Counted from the stretch's first letter, positions 1 to 4,133 are shown. The stretch: 6,522 bases of DNA from a bacterium (GCA_021817655.1 JAKAGE010000043.1:1-6522); one strand, 5' to 3'. A program made the numbers and translations. The notes: generated from the sequence alone by a model not told the origin.

Positions 1-19
1 CGTGCCGCATTCGATTGTA

Positions 20-28
20 TGCTAAAAT
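20..28 (+). promoter_or_regulatory. Extended -10 promoter of tpiA, leaderless type
   Basis: TGCTAAAAT gives an extended -10 (TGn followed by TAAAAT, 5 of 6 matches to TATAAT). Counting the last T (28) as position -7 puts +1 exactly on the A of the tpiA ATG at 35, so the mRNA would have no 5' leader. No Shine-Dalgarno sequence lies between the box and the ATG. No -35 element can be judged because the window begins here. The promoter is inferred from motif and spacing only. Confidence 0.6.
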
Positions 29-34
29 TTCCCT

Positions 35-802
35 ATGGGCAAACTCATTGCGGCGAACTGGAAGGAGCATCCGAAGACGGAGGAAGAGGCCCGAGCGCTC
101 TTCCGCGCGGTCGCGCGCATCAAGCGGCCCCGCGGCGCCGAAGTGCTCGTATGTCCGCCGTTCATCTATCTTGAAGGGATCGCCGCGCAGTACGGAATCA
201 TGGAGACGGATCGCCGCCGCGGACTTGCGCTTGGGGCGCAGGATGTGTTCTGGGCGGAGGAGGGTGCGTTCACCGGCGAGATCGGACCGAAGATGCTCCG
301 TTCGCTCGGCGCGCGGTACGTGATCGTCGGCCATTCCGAACGGCGCCGGTTCGAGGGCGAGACCGATGCGGCGATCAATAAGAAGATCGCGCTCGCGCTG
401 CGTGACGGGCTGAACGTGATCCTATGCGTCGGCGAAGGGCCGGCGGTGCGGCGGAAAGGTGCGGCGGCGGCGAAGGCGTTCGTCCGAGGACAGCTCGCGA
501 AGGACCTACGGAAGATTTCCCTTGAAAAAAAGGTAGTCATCATTGCCTACGAACCCATCTGGGCGATCGGCACGGGGCGCAATGATCGTCCCGAGGATGC
601 GCGTGAGATGGCGCGTTTCGTCAAATCATGGCTTGTGGCGCACAAACGCATCGCTCGCCCGAAATTCCTTTACGGAGGCTCGGTGAACGGGGCGAACGCG
701 GCCGATTATGTACAATTAAAGGAGGTCGATGGGGCCCTCGTGGGAGGCGCCAGCCTAAAGGCCGAAGAATTCGGTAGGATCGTCAATGCGGTAAAAAAAT
801 AA
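35..802 (+). CDS. tpiA: Triosephosphate isomerase
   Basis: Cytosolic TIM-barrel enzyme of glycolysis that interconverts dihydroxyacetone phosphate and glyceraldehyde 3-phosphate. The 255-residue product is normal in length and has all expected landmarks: AANWK with catalytic Lys10, GAQD (67-70), GAFTGE (77-82), VGHSERR with catalytic His100, AYEPIWAIGTG with catalytic Glu173 and the flexible phosphate-gripping loop 6 (about 175-183), YGGSV (213-217) and GALVGGASL (233-241) for phosphate binding. The usual NWKMN is NWKEH here, which does not touch the catalytic lysine. The ATG at 35 is favoured because family members begin a few residues before the NWK motif and because the -10 box sits exactly seven bases upstream. 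It is the first gene of an apparent operon; the next start codon is only 15 bases after its TAA. Identification is secure from motifs. Confidence 0.97.
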   Translation: MGKLIAANWKEHPKTEEEARALFRAVARIKRPRGAEVLVCPPFIYLEGIAAQYGIMETDRRRGLALGAQDVFWAEEGAFTGEIGPKMLRSLGARYVIVGHSERRRFEGETDAAINKKIALALRDGLNVILCVGEGPAVRRKGAAAAKAFVRGQLAKDLRKISLEKKVVIIAYEPIWAIGTGRNDRPEDAREMARFVKSWLVAHKRIARPKFLYGGSVNGANAADYVQLKEVDGALVGGASLKAEEFGRIVNAVKK

Positions 803-817
803 CTTATTCAAAAAAAT

Positions 818-1573
818 ATGAATACGGCAAAATTATGGTTTTGGGTGCTCTTGGATGTGTTTCTGGCGGCGGTGGTGATCGCGATAATGGGGTTCGGCGT
901 GCCGCTCGTTGAGTCATACATGGCATCCGCCCAGCCCGCGCGGACCATCACGGTATCCTCGCAGGGAAAGACGACGGCGACGCCCGACCTTGCGGAGGTC
1001 ACGTTCTCGGTTGTGACGGCGGGGAAGGATCCCCAGACGCTCACGGAGAACAATGTGAGCAAGATGAACGCGGCGCTCGAGTTCCTTTCCTCGCAGGGGA
1101 TCGCGACGAGTGACATCGCGACGACGGGATACAATCTCCAGCCGGCATACAATTACGACAACATGACCCAGCGGAACTATATCACGGGCTATACGCTGAC
1201 GCAGACGGTGCAGGTGAAGATCCATGACCTGACGAAGGTCGCCGTCGTTCTCGCGGGCCTTACGCCGCTCGGCGTGAACCAGGTGGGGAGCGTTGATTTT
1301 ACTTTCAACGACCAGGACCAGTTTGTCGCGATCGCGCGCGCGGACGCGATCAGCAAGGATGAAGTGAAAGCGCAGGAAATGGCGGGCCAGGCGGGCGCGA
1401 TGCTCGGACCGGTCGTCAATATTTCGGAGAATGTCTTCGTCCCGCAGCCGTATCCGATCTACAGCATGGCGGCCGGGGCAGGTGCGCCGACGGCGGCACT
1501 GTCCACGCCGAACATCCAGCCGGGCACGCAGGATATCACGGACAACGTGACGATGACCTACGAATTGCGGTGA
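818..1573 (+). CDS. Membrane-anchored SIMPL (DUF541) domain protein
   Basis: The 251-residue protein has one N-terminal hydrophobic segment (about residues 6-31, LWFWVLLDVFLAAVVIAIMG region) followed by a predicted extracytoplasmic SIMPL/DUF541 domain. Supporting features are the opening ITVSSQGKTTATPDLAEVTFSV (44-65), the ALEFLSSQGIATSDIATTGYNLQPAYNY stretch (86-113), the ITGYTLTQTVQVKIHDLTK strand region (122-140), and the late helix with AQEMAGQAGAMLG (185-197). The segment lacks an obvious signal-peptidase site, so it is probably an uncleaved anchor. SIMPL proteins are widespread periplasmic or surface proteins of poorly defined function; some have been linked to stress or signalling, and BP26 of Brucella is one. 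The gene follows tpiA by 15 bases and has no Shine-Dalgarno sequence (an A-rich stretch precedes the ATG). The family call is confident; the biological role is not known. Confidence 0.88.
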   Translation: MNTAKLWFWVLLDVFLAAVVIAIMGFGVPLVESYMASAQPARTITVSSQGKTTATPDLAEVTFSVVTAGKDPQTLTENNVSKMNAALEFLSSQGIATSDIATTGYNLQPAYNYDNMTQRNYITGYTLTQTVQVKIHDLTKVAVVLAGLTPLGVNQVGSVDFTFNDQDQFVAIARADAISKDEVKAQEMAGQAGAMLGPVVNISENVFVPQPYPIYSMAAGAGAPTAALSTPNIQPGTQDITDNVTMTYELR

Positions 1574-1611
1574 TGGCCGACGCGTTGGAACGCAATAGCG
1601 CGCCGCGATGA
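1573..1611 (+). CDS. Possible 12-codon bridging mini-ORF
   Basis: The 34-base gap between the SIMPL gene and gtrA is exactly filled by a tiny reading frame encoding MADALERNSAPR. Its ATG shares the last base of the SIMPL TGA (TGATG), and its own TGA overlaps the gtrA ATG as ATGA. Such an arrangement could carry terminating ribosomes across to gtrA, which has no Shine-Dalgarno sequence. However, any gene starting ATGA gets a TGA for free, and a frame this short is easily open by chance, so this is a suggestion and not a supported protein. Confidence 0.2.
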   Translation: MADALERNSAPR

Positions 1612-2222
1612 ACAAGAAAGACGTCGTCATAGGGTTCTCGATCGGCGCAGCGGTCGGCCTTCTTGTCCAGCCGATCATGGCGAATACGCTTGCGCGCTAC
1701 CATCTGACGGTGGCGGATCGTGCGGGCGTGTTCGTTTTCTTCGCGGTCCTTGCGCCGATCGCGCTGTGGATCGTATGGCTCATCGGGCGCGCCTGGAAAG
1801 GCTTCTATCAGTTCGGGCAGTTTGCCGCGGTGGGGACCCTTAACACATTCATCGATGTCGGTGCGTTCAATCTCGAAACGTTCTTTTACGGGACATCGGT
1901 GATCGGCGCCGGACTGTTCGCCGCGTTCAAGGCGATCTCATTCCTTGTTGCGACGACGAACAGTTTTCTCTGGAACAAGTATTGGACGTTCGGCGTGCGC
2001 GACCGTCCGAAGGCGGGGGAAGTGACGTCGTTTTACGCGGTCGCCGCCGCCGGATGGGCCCTCAATGTTGGCGCGGCGACGCTCGTGAAGGTCGCAGGAC
2101 CCGCCGATTCGAGCGCGTGGGTGAACATTGTTGCGCCGATGGGCGGGGTCGTCGCGTCGTTCCTCTGGGATTATTTCGGATACAAATACTTCGTGTTCGG
2201 GAGGCGCGCGCCGGCCGCCTGA
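1608..2222 (+). CDS. GtrA-like polytopic membrane protein
   Basis: This 204-residue protein has a GtrA-type domain (about 66-197). Markers are FGQFAAVGTLNTFIDVGAFNLE (70-90) in the first domain helix, KAISFLVATTNSFLWNKYWTFG (108-129) with the family's N-x-x-W-N-K-Y-W-T-F signature, a third helix at about 141-162, and FLWDYFGYKYFVF (185-197) closing the fourth. Unlike minimal GtrA proteins of about 120-150 residues, it has an extra N-terminal portion with two more hydrophobic segments (about 6-26 and 41-60), so roughly six membrane passes are predicted. GtrA family proteins are thought to help move polyprenyl-phosphate-linked sugars across the membrane for surface polysaccharide or teichoic acid decoration. 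No glycosyltransferase partner is visible here. The start is 34 bases after the SIMPL stop, making it the third gene of the tpiA operon. Substrate is unknown. Confidence 0.86.
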   Translation: MNKKDVVIGFSIGAAVGLLVQPIMANTLARYHLTVADRAGVFVFFAVLAPIALWIVWLIGRAWKGFYQFGQFAAVGTLNTFIDVGAFNLETFFYGTSVIGAGLFAAFKAISFLVATTNSFLWNKYWTFGVRDRPKAGEVTSFYAVAAAGWALNVGAATLVKVAGPADSSAWVNIVAPMGGVVASFLWDYFGYKYFVFGRRAPAA

Positions 2223-2250
2223 TCCCGGGGCGCTTGCGCCTTCCTGGGAT
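2222..2250 (+). terminator. Hairpin directly behind gtrA, weak terminator candidate
   Basis: Starting on the last base of the gtrA stop codon, ATCCC pairs with GGGAT (2222-2226 with 2246-2250) and an inner GGCGC/GCGCC stem (2229-2233 with 2236-2240) closes a TT loop, with a small bulge between. It is followed by ATTTG and not by a clear T-run, so it may stabilise the 3' end of the operon mRNA or terminate inefficiently. Confidence 0.4.
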
Positions 2251-2253
2251 ATT

Positions 2254-2262
2254 TGCTATAGT
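2254..2262 (+). promoter_or_regulatory. Extended -10 promoter for the candidate small RNA
   Basis: TGCTATAGT is a TGn extended -10 with TATAGT (5 of 6 matches to TATAAT). It predicts a start near 2269. No credible protein start lies just downstream; what follows is a hairpin and then a terminator-like hairpin. No convincing -35 is present, which suits an extended -10 promoter. Confidence 0.5.
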
Positions 2263-2268
2263 GCGGTT

Positions 2269-2362
2269 GAACGAAGTGCGAGTATACCTGAACGATGATA
2301 TCGACTCAGGCATATCCCACACGATTCTGTTTGGCACAAAACCCCCGCAAAGGGGTTTTGTG
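2269..2362 (+). ncRNA. Candidate small RNA of about 94 nt between gtrA and murB
   Basis: The segment is bounded by an extended -10 box upstream and a strong hairpin at its end. Inside, an interrupted stem forms from 2282-2315: GTAT/ATAT, CCTGA (2287-2291) with TCAGG (2306-2310), and CGAT (2293-2296) with ATCG (2300-2303) around a GAT loop. The 3' end is the 11-bp stem 2335-2345/2352-2362. A reading frame opens at the ATG at 2295 but that ATG lies inside the hairpin and the frame runs straight through the terminator, so it is not a likely protein. I do not recognise the RNA family. It could instead be a simple spacer with a terminator, or part of a longer operon 3' region. Evidence is structural only. 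Confidence 0.35.
2335..2362 (+). terminator. Strong hairpin terminator, overlapping the next promoter
   Basis: CACAAAACCCC (2335-2345) pairs perfectly with GGGGTTTTGTG (2352-2362) around a CGCAAA loop: 11 bp with no mismatch, of the common A-tract/GC/T-tract terminator form. The T-rich continuation GTGTTAT also contains the TG and -10 bases of the murB-leader promoter, so termination and re-initiation signals share bases. The symmetry would also let it stop transcription on the other strand. Confidence 0.7.
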
Positions 2363-2369
2363 TTATACT
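2361..2369 (+). promoter_or_regulatory. Extended -10 promoter of the murB leader
   Basis: TGTTATACT gives a TGn extended -10 with TATACT (5 of 6). The predicted start is about 2374-2376, the first bases of the leader's 5' hairpin arm. The TG dinucleotide is the end of the preceding terminator stem. The sequence GTTATACTGA followed by RAG recurs at 3908-3920 before another short gene. There is no -10 box close to the murB ATG itself, so this is the best candidate for murB transcription, apart from readthrough. Confidence 0.55.
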
Positions 2370-2373
2370 GAGA

Positions 2374-2489
2374 GCGGAGTGGCTGAAGAGCACTCGTTCA
2401 ATCACAAACAGAACCGGAGGTCACCACAGCCGCTCCGCCCAGCACTTTTTACGCAGCGCATGGAAAGAGTACTGGGCGGAGCGGCTTTT
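2374..2489 (+). promoter_or_regulatory. murB leader with two mutually exclusive hairpins (candidate attenuator)
   Basis: Three segments compete. Arm A (2374-2385, GCGGAGTGGCTG) pairs over 12 bp, one of them G-U, with arm B (2427-2438, CAGCCGCTCCGC). Arm B is also the 5' half of a perfect 15-bp stem with arm C (2472-2486), followed by TTTT. Both cannot form together. Within the A:B hairpin, an inner stem (CTC+GTTC at 2393-2399 with GAAC+GAG at 2411-2419, CG bulged) is separated from the outer stem by two seven-base strands, AAGAGCA and GTCACCA, that could be an internal binding loop. This is the architecture of a transcription attenuator or riboswitch controlling murB. The ligand or trigger is unknown, and I match it to no named riboswitch class. 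It could alternatively be a free-standing 115-nt small RNA ending at the terminator. Confidence 0.5.
2428..2489 (+). terminator. Terminator-like long hairpin upstream of murB
   Basis: The stem 2428-2442/2472-2486 is 15 bp with no mismatch, then after one C-A mismatch it continues as ACTTTTT (2444-2450) with AAAGAGT (2464-2470), leaving a 13-base loop. It ends in TTTTG, a short U-tract, so termination may be partial. It stands between the leader promoter and the murB start at 2510. Confidence 0.55.
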
Positions 2490-2513
2490 GCATCGGTCAT
2501 CCTATTGCCATGA
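2460..2513 (+). CDS. Possible 17-codon leader peptide overlapping the murB start
   Basis: An ATG in the terminator loop (2460) opens a short frame, MERVLGGAAFASVILLP, that ends in a TGA overlapping the murB ATG as ATGA. It spans arm C of the terminator hairpin, so its translation would compete with that hairpin, and its stop could hand ribosomes to murB, which lacks a Shine-Dalgarno sequence. There is no ribosome binding site before the ATG either. The same frame is open further upstream to 2295, through structured DNA. Speculative. Confidence 0.22.
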   Translation: MERVLGGAAFASVILLP

Positions 2514-3481
2514 AGAAATTTAAAGAAAACGTTCCGCTGGCGAAGTTCAGCCATTATGCGATCGGGGGGCCTGCCCGATATTTTTTTGCCGCCCGAAGCG
2601 AGGCGGAGGTGAAGTGGGCGCTCCGCGAGGCGAAGCGGCGGAAGCTCGGGGTCTTCGTTCTGGGCGGCGGAACGAACATCCTCGTCCGGGACGCCGGTTT
2701 CGATGGCCTGGTCCTCCGGCTTGAGCTGAAGCGCATGTCGGGGAGCGGATCGCGGATCGTTGCCGGTGCGGGCGTGATGATGGCGGACCTTTTAACGCGC
2801 GCGACGGGCCGGTCGCTCTCCGGCCTTGAATGGGCGGGAGGCCTTCCCGGAACGGTCGGCGGCGCGGTGCGCGGCAATGCGGGATGCTTCGGCGGAGAAA
2901 TGAAGGATAGCGTCCGTGCGGTGCGCAGTATCGATACGAGAACGATGAAGATCGTCACGCGTCCGGCGGCGCGGTGCGGGTTCGGGTATCGCGACAGCAT
3001 TTTCAAAAAAAAGAACGGGACGGAGATCGTCCTCTCCGCCGCGTTCGTTCTTGCAAAAGGAAACAAAACGGATATCGCGAAGGTAATACGGGAAAGGATC
3101 CGCTATCGCGCCGAACGCCATCCGCTCGAGCATCCGAACATCGGAAGCATCTTCAAGAACGTTCCGCTCCATGCGATCCATAAAAAGGGAAGCGGGGCGT
3201 ATGCGCGCGCGGTGGCGAAGCGGTCGCTTGCGTACCGCGGCGCATCGTTCAGCGTAAAGACCGATCCGTTCCCGGTGCTGTCGGCGGGAAGAATGATCGC
3301 CGAGGCGGGCTTGAGCGGCGTTTCGAACGGCGGTGCGATGTTCTCGCCGAAACATCCGAATTTCATCGTCAATGCGCTCGGGGCGGAAGCGAAGGATGTC
3401 GCCTCGCTCATCGCGCTCGCGAAGGCGGAGGTGCGGCGGCGGTTCGGCGTCGCACTGGAGGAGGAGGTCCAGCTGCTGTGA
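2510..3481 (+). CDS. murB: UDP-N-acetylenolpyruvoylglucosamine reductase
   Basis: Cytosolic FAD enzyme that uses NADPH to reduce UDP-GlcNAc-enolpyruvate to UDP-MurNAc, the second committed step of peptidoglycan precursor synthesis. The 323-residue product shows the FAD-binding motifs VLGGGTNILVRDAGFDG (50-66) and SGLEWAGGLPGTVGGAVRGNAG (104-125), the FGYRDSIFK segment (158-166), the PNIGSIFKN motif with the presumed catalytic Ser213, AGLSGVSNGGAMFSPKHPNFIVN (266-288) and the C-terminal GVALEEEV carrying the acidic catalytic residue (313-320). The active-site serine motif is of the Gram-positive-like (type II) MurB form. Between FKN and AGRMI there are about 41 residues where typical bacterial enzymes have only about 8. 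The ATG at 2510 is chosen because the protein then begins just before the conserved NVPLAKFSHYAIGGPA segment. No Shine-Dalgarno sequence precedes it; a structured leader does. Confidence 0.96.
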   Translation: MKKFKENVPLAKFSHYAIGGPARYFFAARSEAEVKWALREAKRRKLGVFVLGGGTNILVRDAGFDGLVLRLELKRMSGSGSRIVAGAGVMMADLLTRATGRSLSGLEWAGGLPGTVGGAVRGNAGCFGGEMKDSVRAVRSIDTRTMKIVTRPAARCGFGYRDSIFKKKNGTEIVLSAAFVLAKGNKTDIAKVIRERIRYRAERHPLEHPNIGSIFKNVPLHAIHKKGSGAYARAVAKRSLAYRGASFSVKTDPFPVLSAGRMIAEAGLSGVSNGGAMFSPKHPNFIVNALGAEAKDVASLIALAKAEVRRRFGVALEEEVQLL

Positions 3482-3500
3482 ACGGCAAGGATGTATCGGG

Positions 3501-3506
3501 TATAAT
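3501..3506 (+). promoter_or_regulatory. Perfect -10 box of hpf, leaderless type
   Basis: TATAAT sits in the 31-base gap between murB and hpf. With its last base as -7, +1 falls on the A of the hpf ATG at 3513, the same geometry as tpiA. There is no TGn extension and no good -35. It implies that hpf is transcribed separately from murB as a leaderless message. Confidence 0.65.
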
Positions 3507-3512
3507 AAAACC

Positions 3513-3836
3513 ATGAAAATAACTACAAAAAAGACCTTGGACGTGACGGCGTCGCTTGAGATATATATAGAGGAGAAATTGGGATCGATCGGGAAAATGG
3601 TGGCATCATACGAGAAGGACGGGGATGCCGAACTGCGGGTAGAGGTTGCGCGTACGACGCAGCATCATAAGAAGGGGGACGAAGTGTTCTTTGCGAGCGC
3701 GGACCTCCGGCTGCCGGGGAAGGTGCTGCGCTGCGAGGCTTCAGCGTCCGATATCCGAAAGGCGATCGATGAGGTGCGCGACATGCTGCACGGCGAGGTA
3801 GAAAAATACAAAGCAAAGCATTCGCACGGACGCTGA
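3513..3836 (+). CDS. hpf: Ribosome hibernation promoting factor, short form (HPF/RaiA family)
   Basis: The 107-residue protein matches the single-domain HPF/RaiA (YfiA, S30AE) family, which binds the small-subunit decoding centre and inactivates ribosomes in stress or stationary phase. The beta-alpha-beta-beta-beta-alpha layout is visible: an opening strand MKITTKKTLDV, a first helix TASLEIYIEEKLGSIGKMV (12-30), strands around AELRVEVARTT (39-49) and DEVFFASADLRLPGKVLRCEASA (56-78), and a final helix SDIRKAIDEVRDMLHGEVEKYKAK (79-102). The C-terminal dimerisation domain of long-form HPF is absent. The start at 3513 fits the domain start and the -10 box; an in-frame upstream extension into murB is not plausible. 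The hpf-secA order occurs in many bacteria, for example Bacillus, which adds support. Confidence 0.92.
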   Translation: MKITTKKTLDVTASLEIYIEEKLGSIGKMVASYEKDGDAELRVEVARTTQHHKKGDEVFFASADLRLPGKVLRCEASASDIRKAIDEVRDMLHGEVEKYKAKHSHGR

Positions 3837-3869
3837 CGGAGGATCGCGCGAGCGATGACGCAGTGCGAG

Positions 3870-3878
3870 TTATCCACA
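3870..3878 (+). promoter_or_regulatory. Perfect DnaA-box sequence
   Basis: TTATCCACA is identical to the high-affinity DnaA box of E. coli. It lies 34 bases after the hpf stop and about 30 bases before the extended -10 at 3907. It is alone, with no second clear box or AT-rich unwinding element nearby, so it does not indicate an origin. It could be a regulatory DnaA site for the downstream unit, or chance. Confidence 0.35.
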
Positions 3879-3880
3879 GA

Positions 3881-3910
3881 ATTGCGCAGGGATGCGCGAT
3901 TCGTTTTGTT
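3881..3910 (+). terminator. Probable hpf terminator, abutting the next promoter
   Basis: ATTGCGCA (3881-3888) pairs with TGCGCGAT (3893-3900) around a GGGA loop: 8 bp with one G-T pair, followed by the T-rich TCGTTTTGTT. The T-run leads directly into TGTTATACT, repeating the terminator-into-promoter layout seen at 2335-2369. A smaller hairpin, ATCGC-GCGA-GCGAT (3843-3856), precedes it. Confidence 0.5.
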
Positions 3911-3915
3911 ATACT
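3907..3915 (+). promoter_or_regulatory. Extended -10 promoter of the lysine-rich mini-gene unit
   Basis: TGTTATACT is identical to the murB-leader element at 2361-2369, and the following GA-AG bases also match. Predicted start is about 3922. No clear -35 at standard spacing. The transcript would run through a structured leader of about 95 bases to the ATG at 4018 and stop at the terminator ending near 4133. Confidence 0.55.
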
Positions 3916-3921
3916 GAAAGA

Positions 3922-4017
3922 AGAAAATTTTTTCTTTGAGATGATCGTGCTGCGGTCGTCTCCGGGAGAAAATTTGTCGGAGTAGTCGCAACCCGGCAAA
4001 AGAGATTCAATACTACG
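3922..4017 (+). promoter_or_regulatory. Structured leader of the lysine-rich mini-gene
   Basis: About 95 untranslated bases separate the predicted start from the mini-gene, unusual in a window where other genes are leaderless. A 10-bp stem forms between GAGATGATCG (3938-3947) and CGGTCGTCTC (3953-3962) with a TGCTG loop. Overlapping alternatives exist: CTCCG (3960-3964) with CGGAG (3978-3982), and CCGGG (3962-3966) with CCCGG (3992-3996). The region could be a regulatory leader, or the unit could act as an RNA. No known family was recognised. Confidence 0.35.
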
Positions 4018-4080
4018 ATGGCAACAAAGAAGAAGGCAAAGAAGAAGACGGCGAAGAAGGCATCGAAGAAGCGCGCATAG
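4018..4080 (+). CDS. Lysine-rich 20-residue mini-protein
   Basis: This tiny frame encodes 20 residues made of 10 Lys, 5 Ala, 2 Thr, 1 Ser, 1 Arg and the initiator Met: repeats of K-K-(K)-A/T/S like the tail of histone H1 or of bacterial H1-like proteins. Net charge is about +11, so binding to DNA, RNA or ribosomes is a natural guess. Codons are mostly AAG with GCA/GCG, in keeping with a translated GC-rich gene. It has its own unit: promoter at 3907, a leader, and a strong terminator 16 bases after the TAG. An AAAGAG stretch about 12 bases upstream is at best a poor ribosome binding site. It is too short for family assignment by eye, and function is unknown. It might be a functional basic peptide or a small remnant of a longer basic tail. 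Confidence 0.5.
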   Translation: MATKKKAKKKTAKKASKKRA

Positions 4081-4095
4081 TCTTCTTATGCAAGG

Positions 4096-4133
4096 AAAGC
4101 ACCCCGGAACATTCCGGGGTGCTTTTATTTTTT
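4096..4133 (+). terminator. Strong intrinsic terminator
   Basis: AAAGCACCCCGGA (4096-4108) pairs perfectly with TCCGGGGTGCTTT (4113-4125) around an ACAT loop, a 13-bp stem, followed by TATTTTTT. This is the clearest rho-independent terminator of the window. It ends the mini-gene unit and insulates secA. Confidence 0.9.

Noticed and set aside
914..1678. 254-codon minus-strand frame opposite the SIMPL gene
   Set aside because: Arginine-rich antisense shadow of a supported gene, with no domain or start signal.
1982..2371. 129-codon frame overlapping the end of gtrA
   Set aside because: It lies in another frame of the well-supported GtrA gene, is arginine-rich in the way of GC-rich shadow frames, and continues through a terminator hairpin.
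2374..2441. tRNA (serine/leucine-like) suggested by GCGGAGTGGCTGAA and a 7-bp acceptor-like stem closing near a CCA
   Set aside because: No anticodon arm, no T-arm with a TTC loop at the right distance before the 3' stem, and the CCA does not sit correctly after the stem. The sequence is better explained as a leader hairpin.
2295..2513. 72-codon reading frame between gtrA and murB
   Set aside because: It starts inside a hairpin, runs through two terminator-like stems and a promoter, and has no recognisable protein pattern. Only its last 17 codons are kept, as a low-confidence leader peptide.
2792..3514. 240-codon minus-strand frame opposite murB
   Set aside because: Antisense shadow of a motif-complete MurB with shadow-type composition.
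3837..4017. Replication origin near the DnaA box
   Set aside because: Only one box, no AT-rich unwinding region, and no dnaA/dnaN/gyr neighbours in the window.
4018..4080. Simple trinucleotide (AAG) repeat with no gene
   Set aside because: The spacing of AAG with GCA/GCG/ACG/TCG codons, a clean ATG and TAG, and the flanking promoter and terminator favour a real short gene, though RNA-only function is not excluded.
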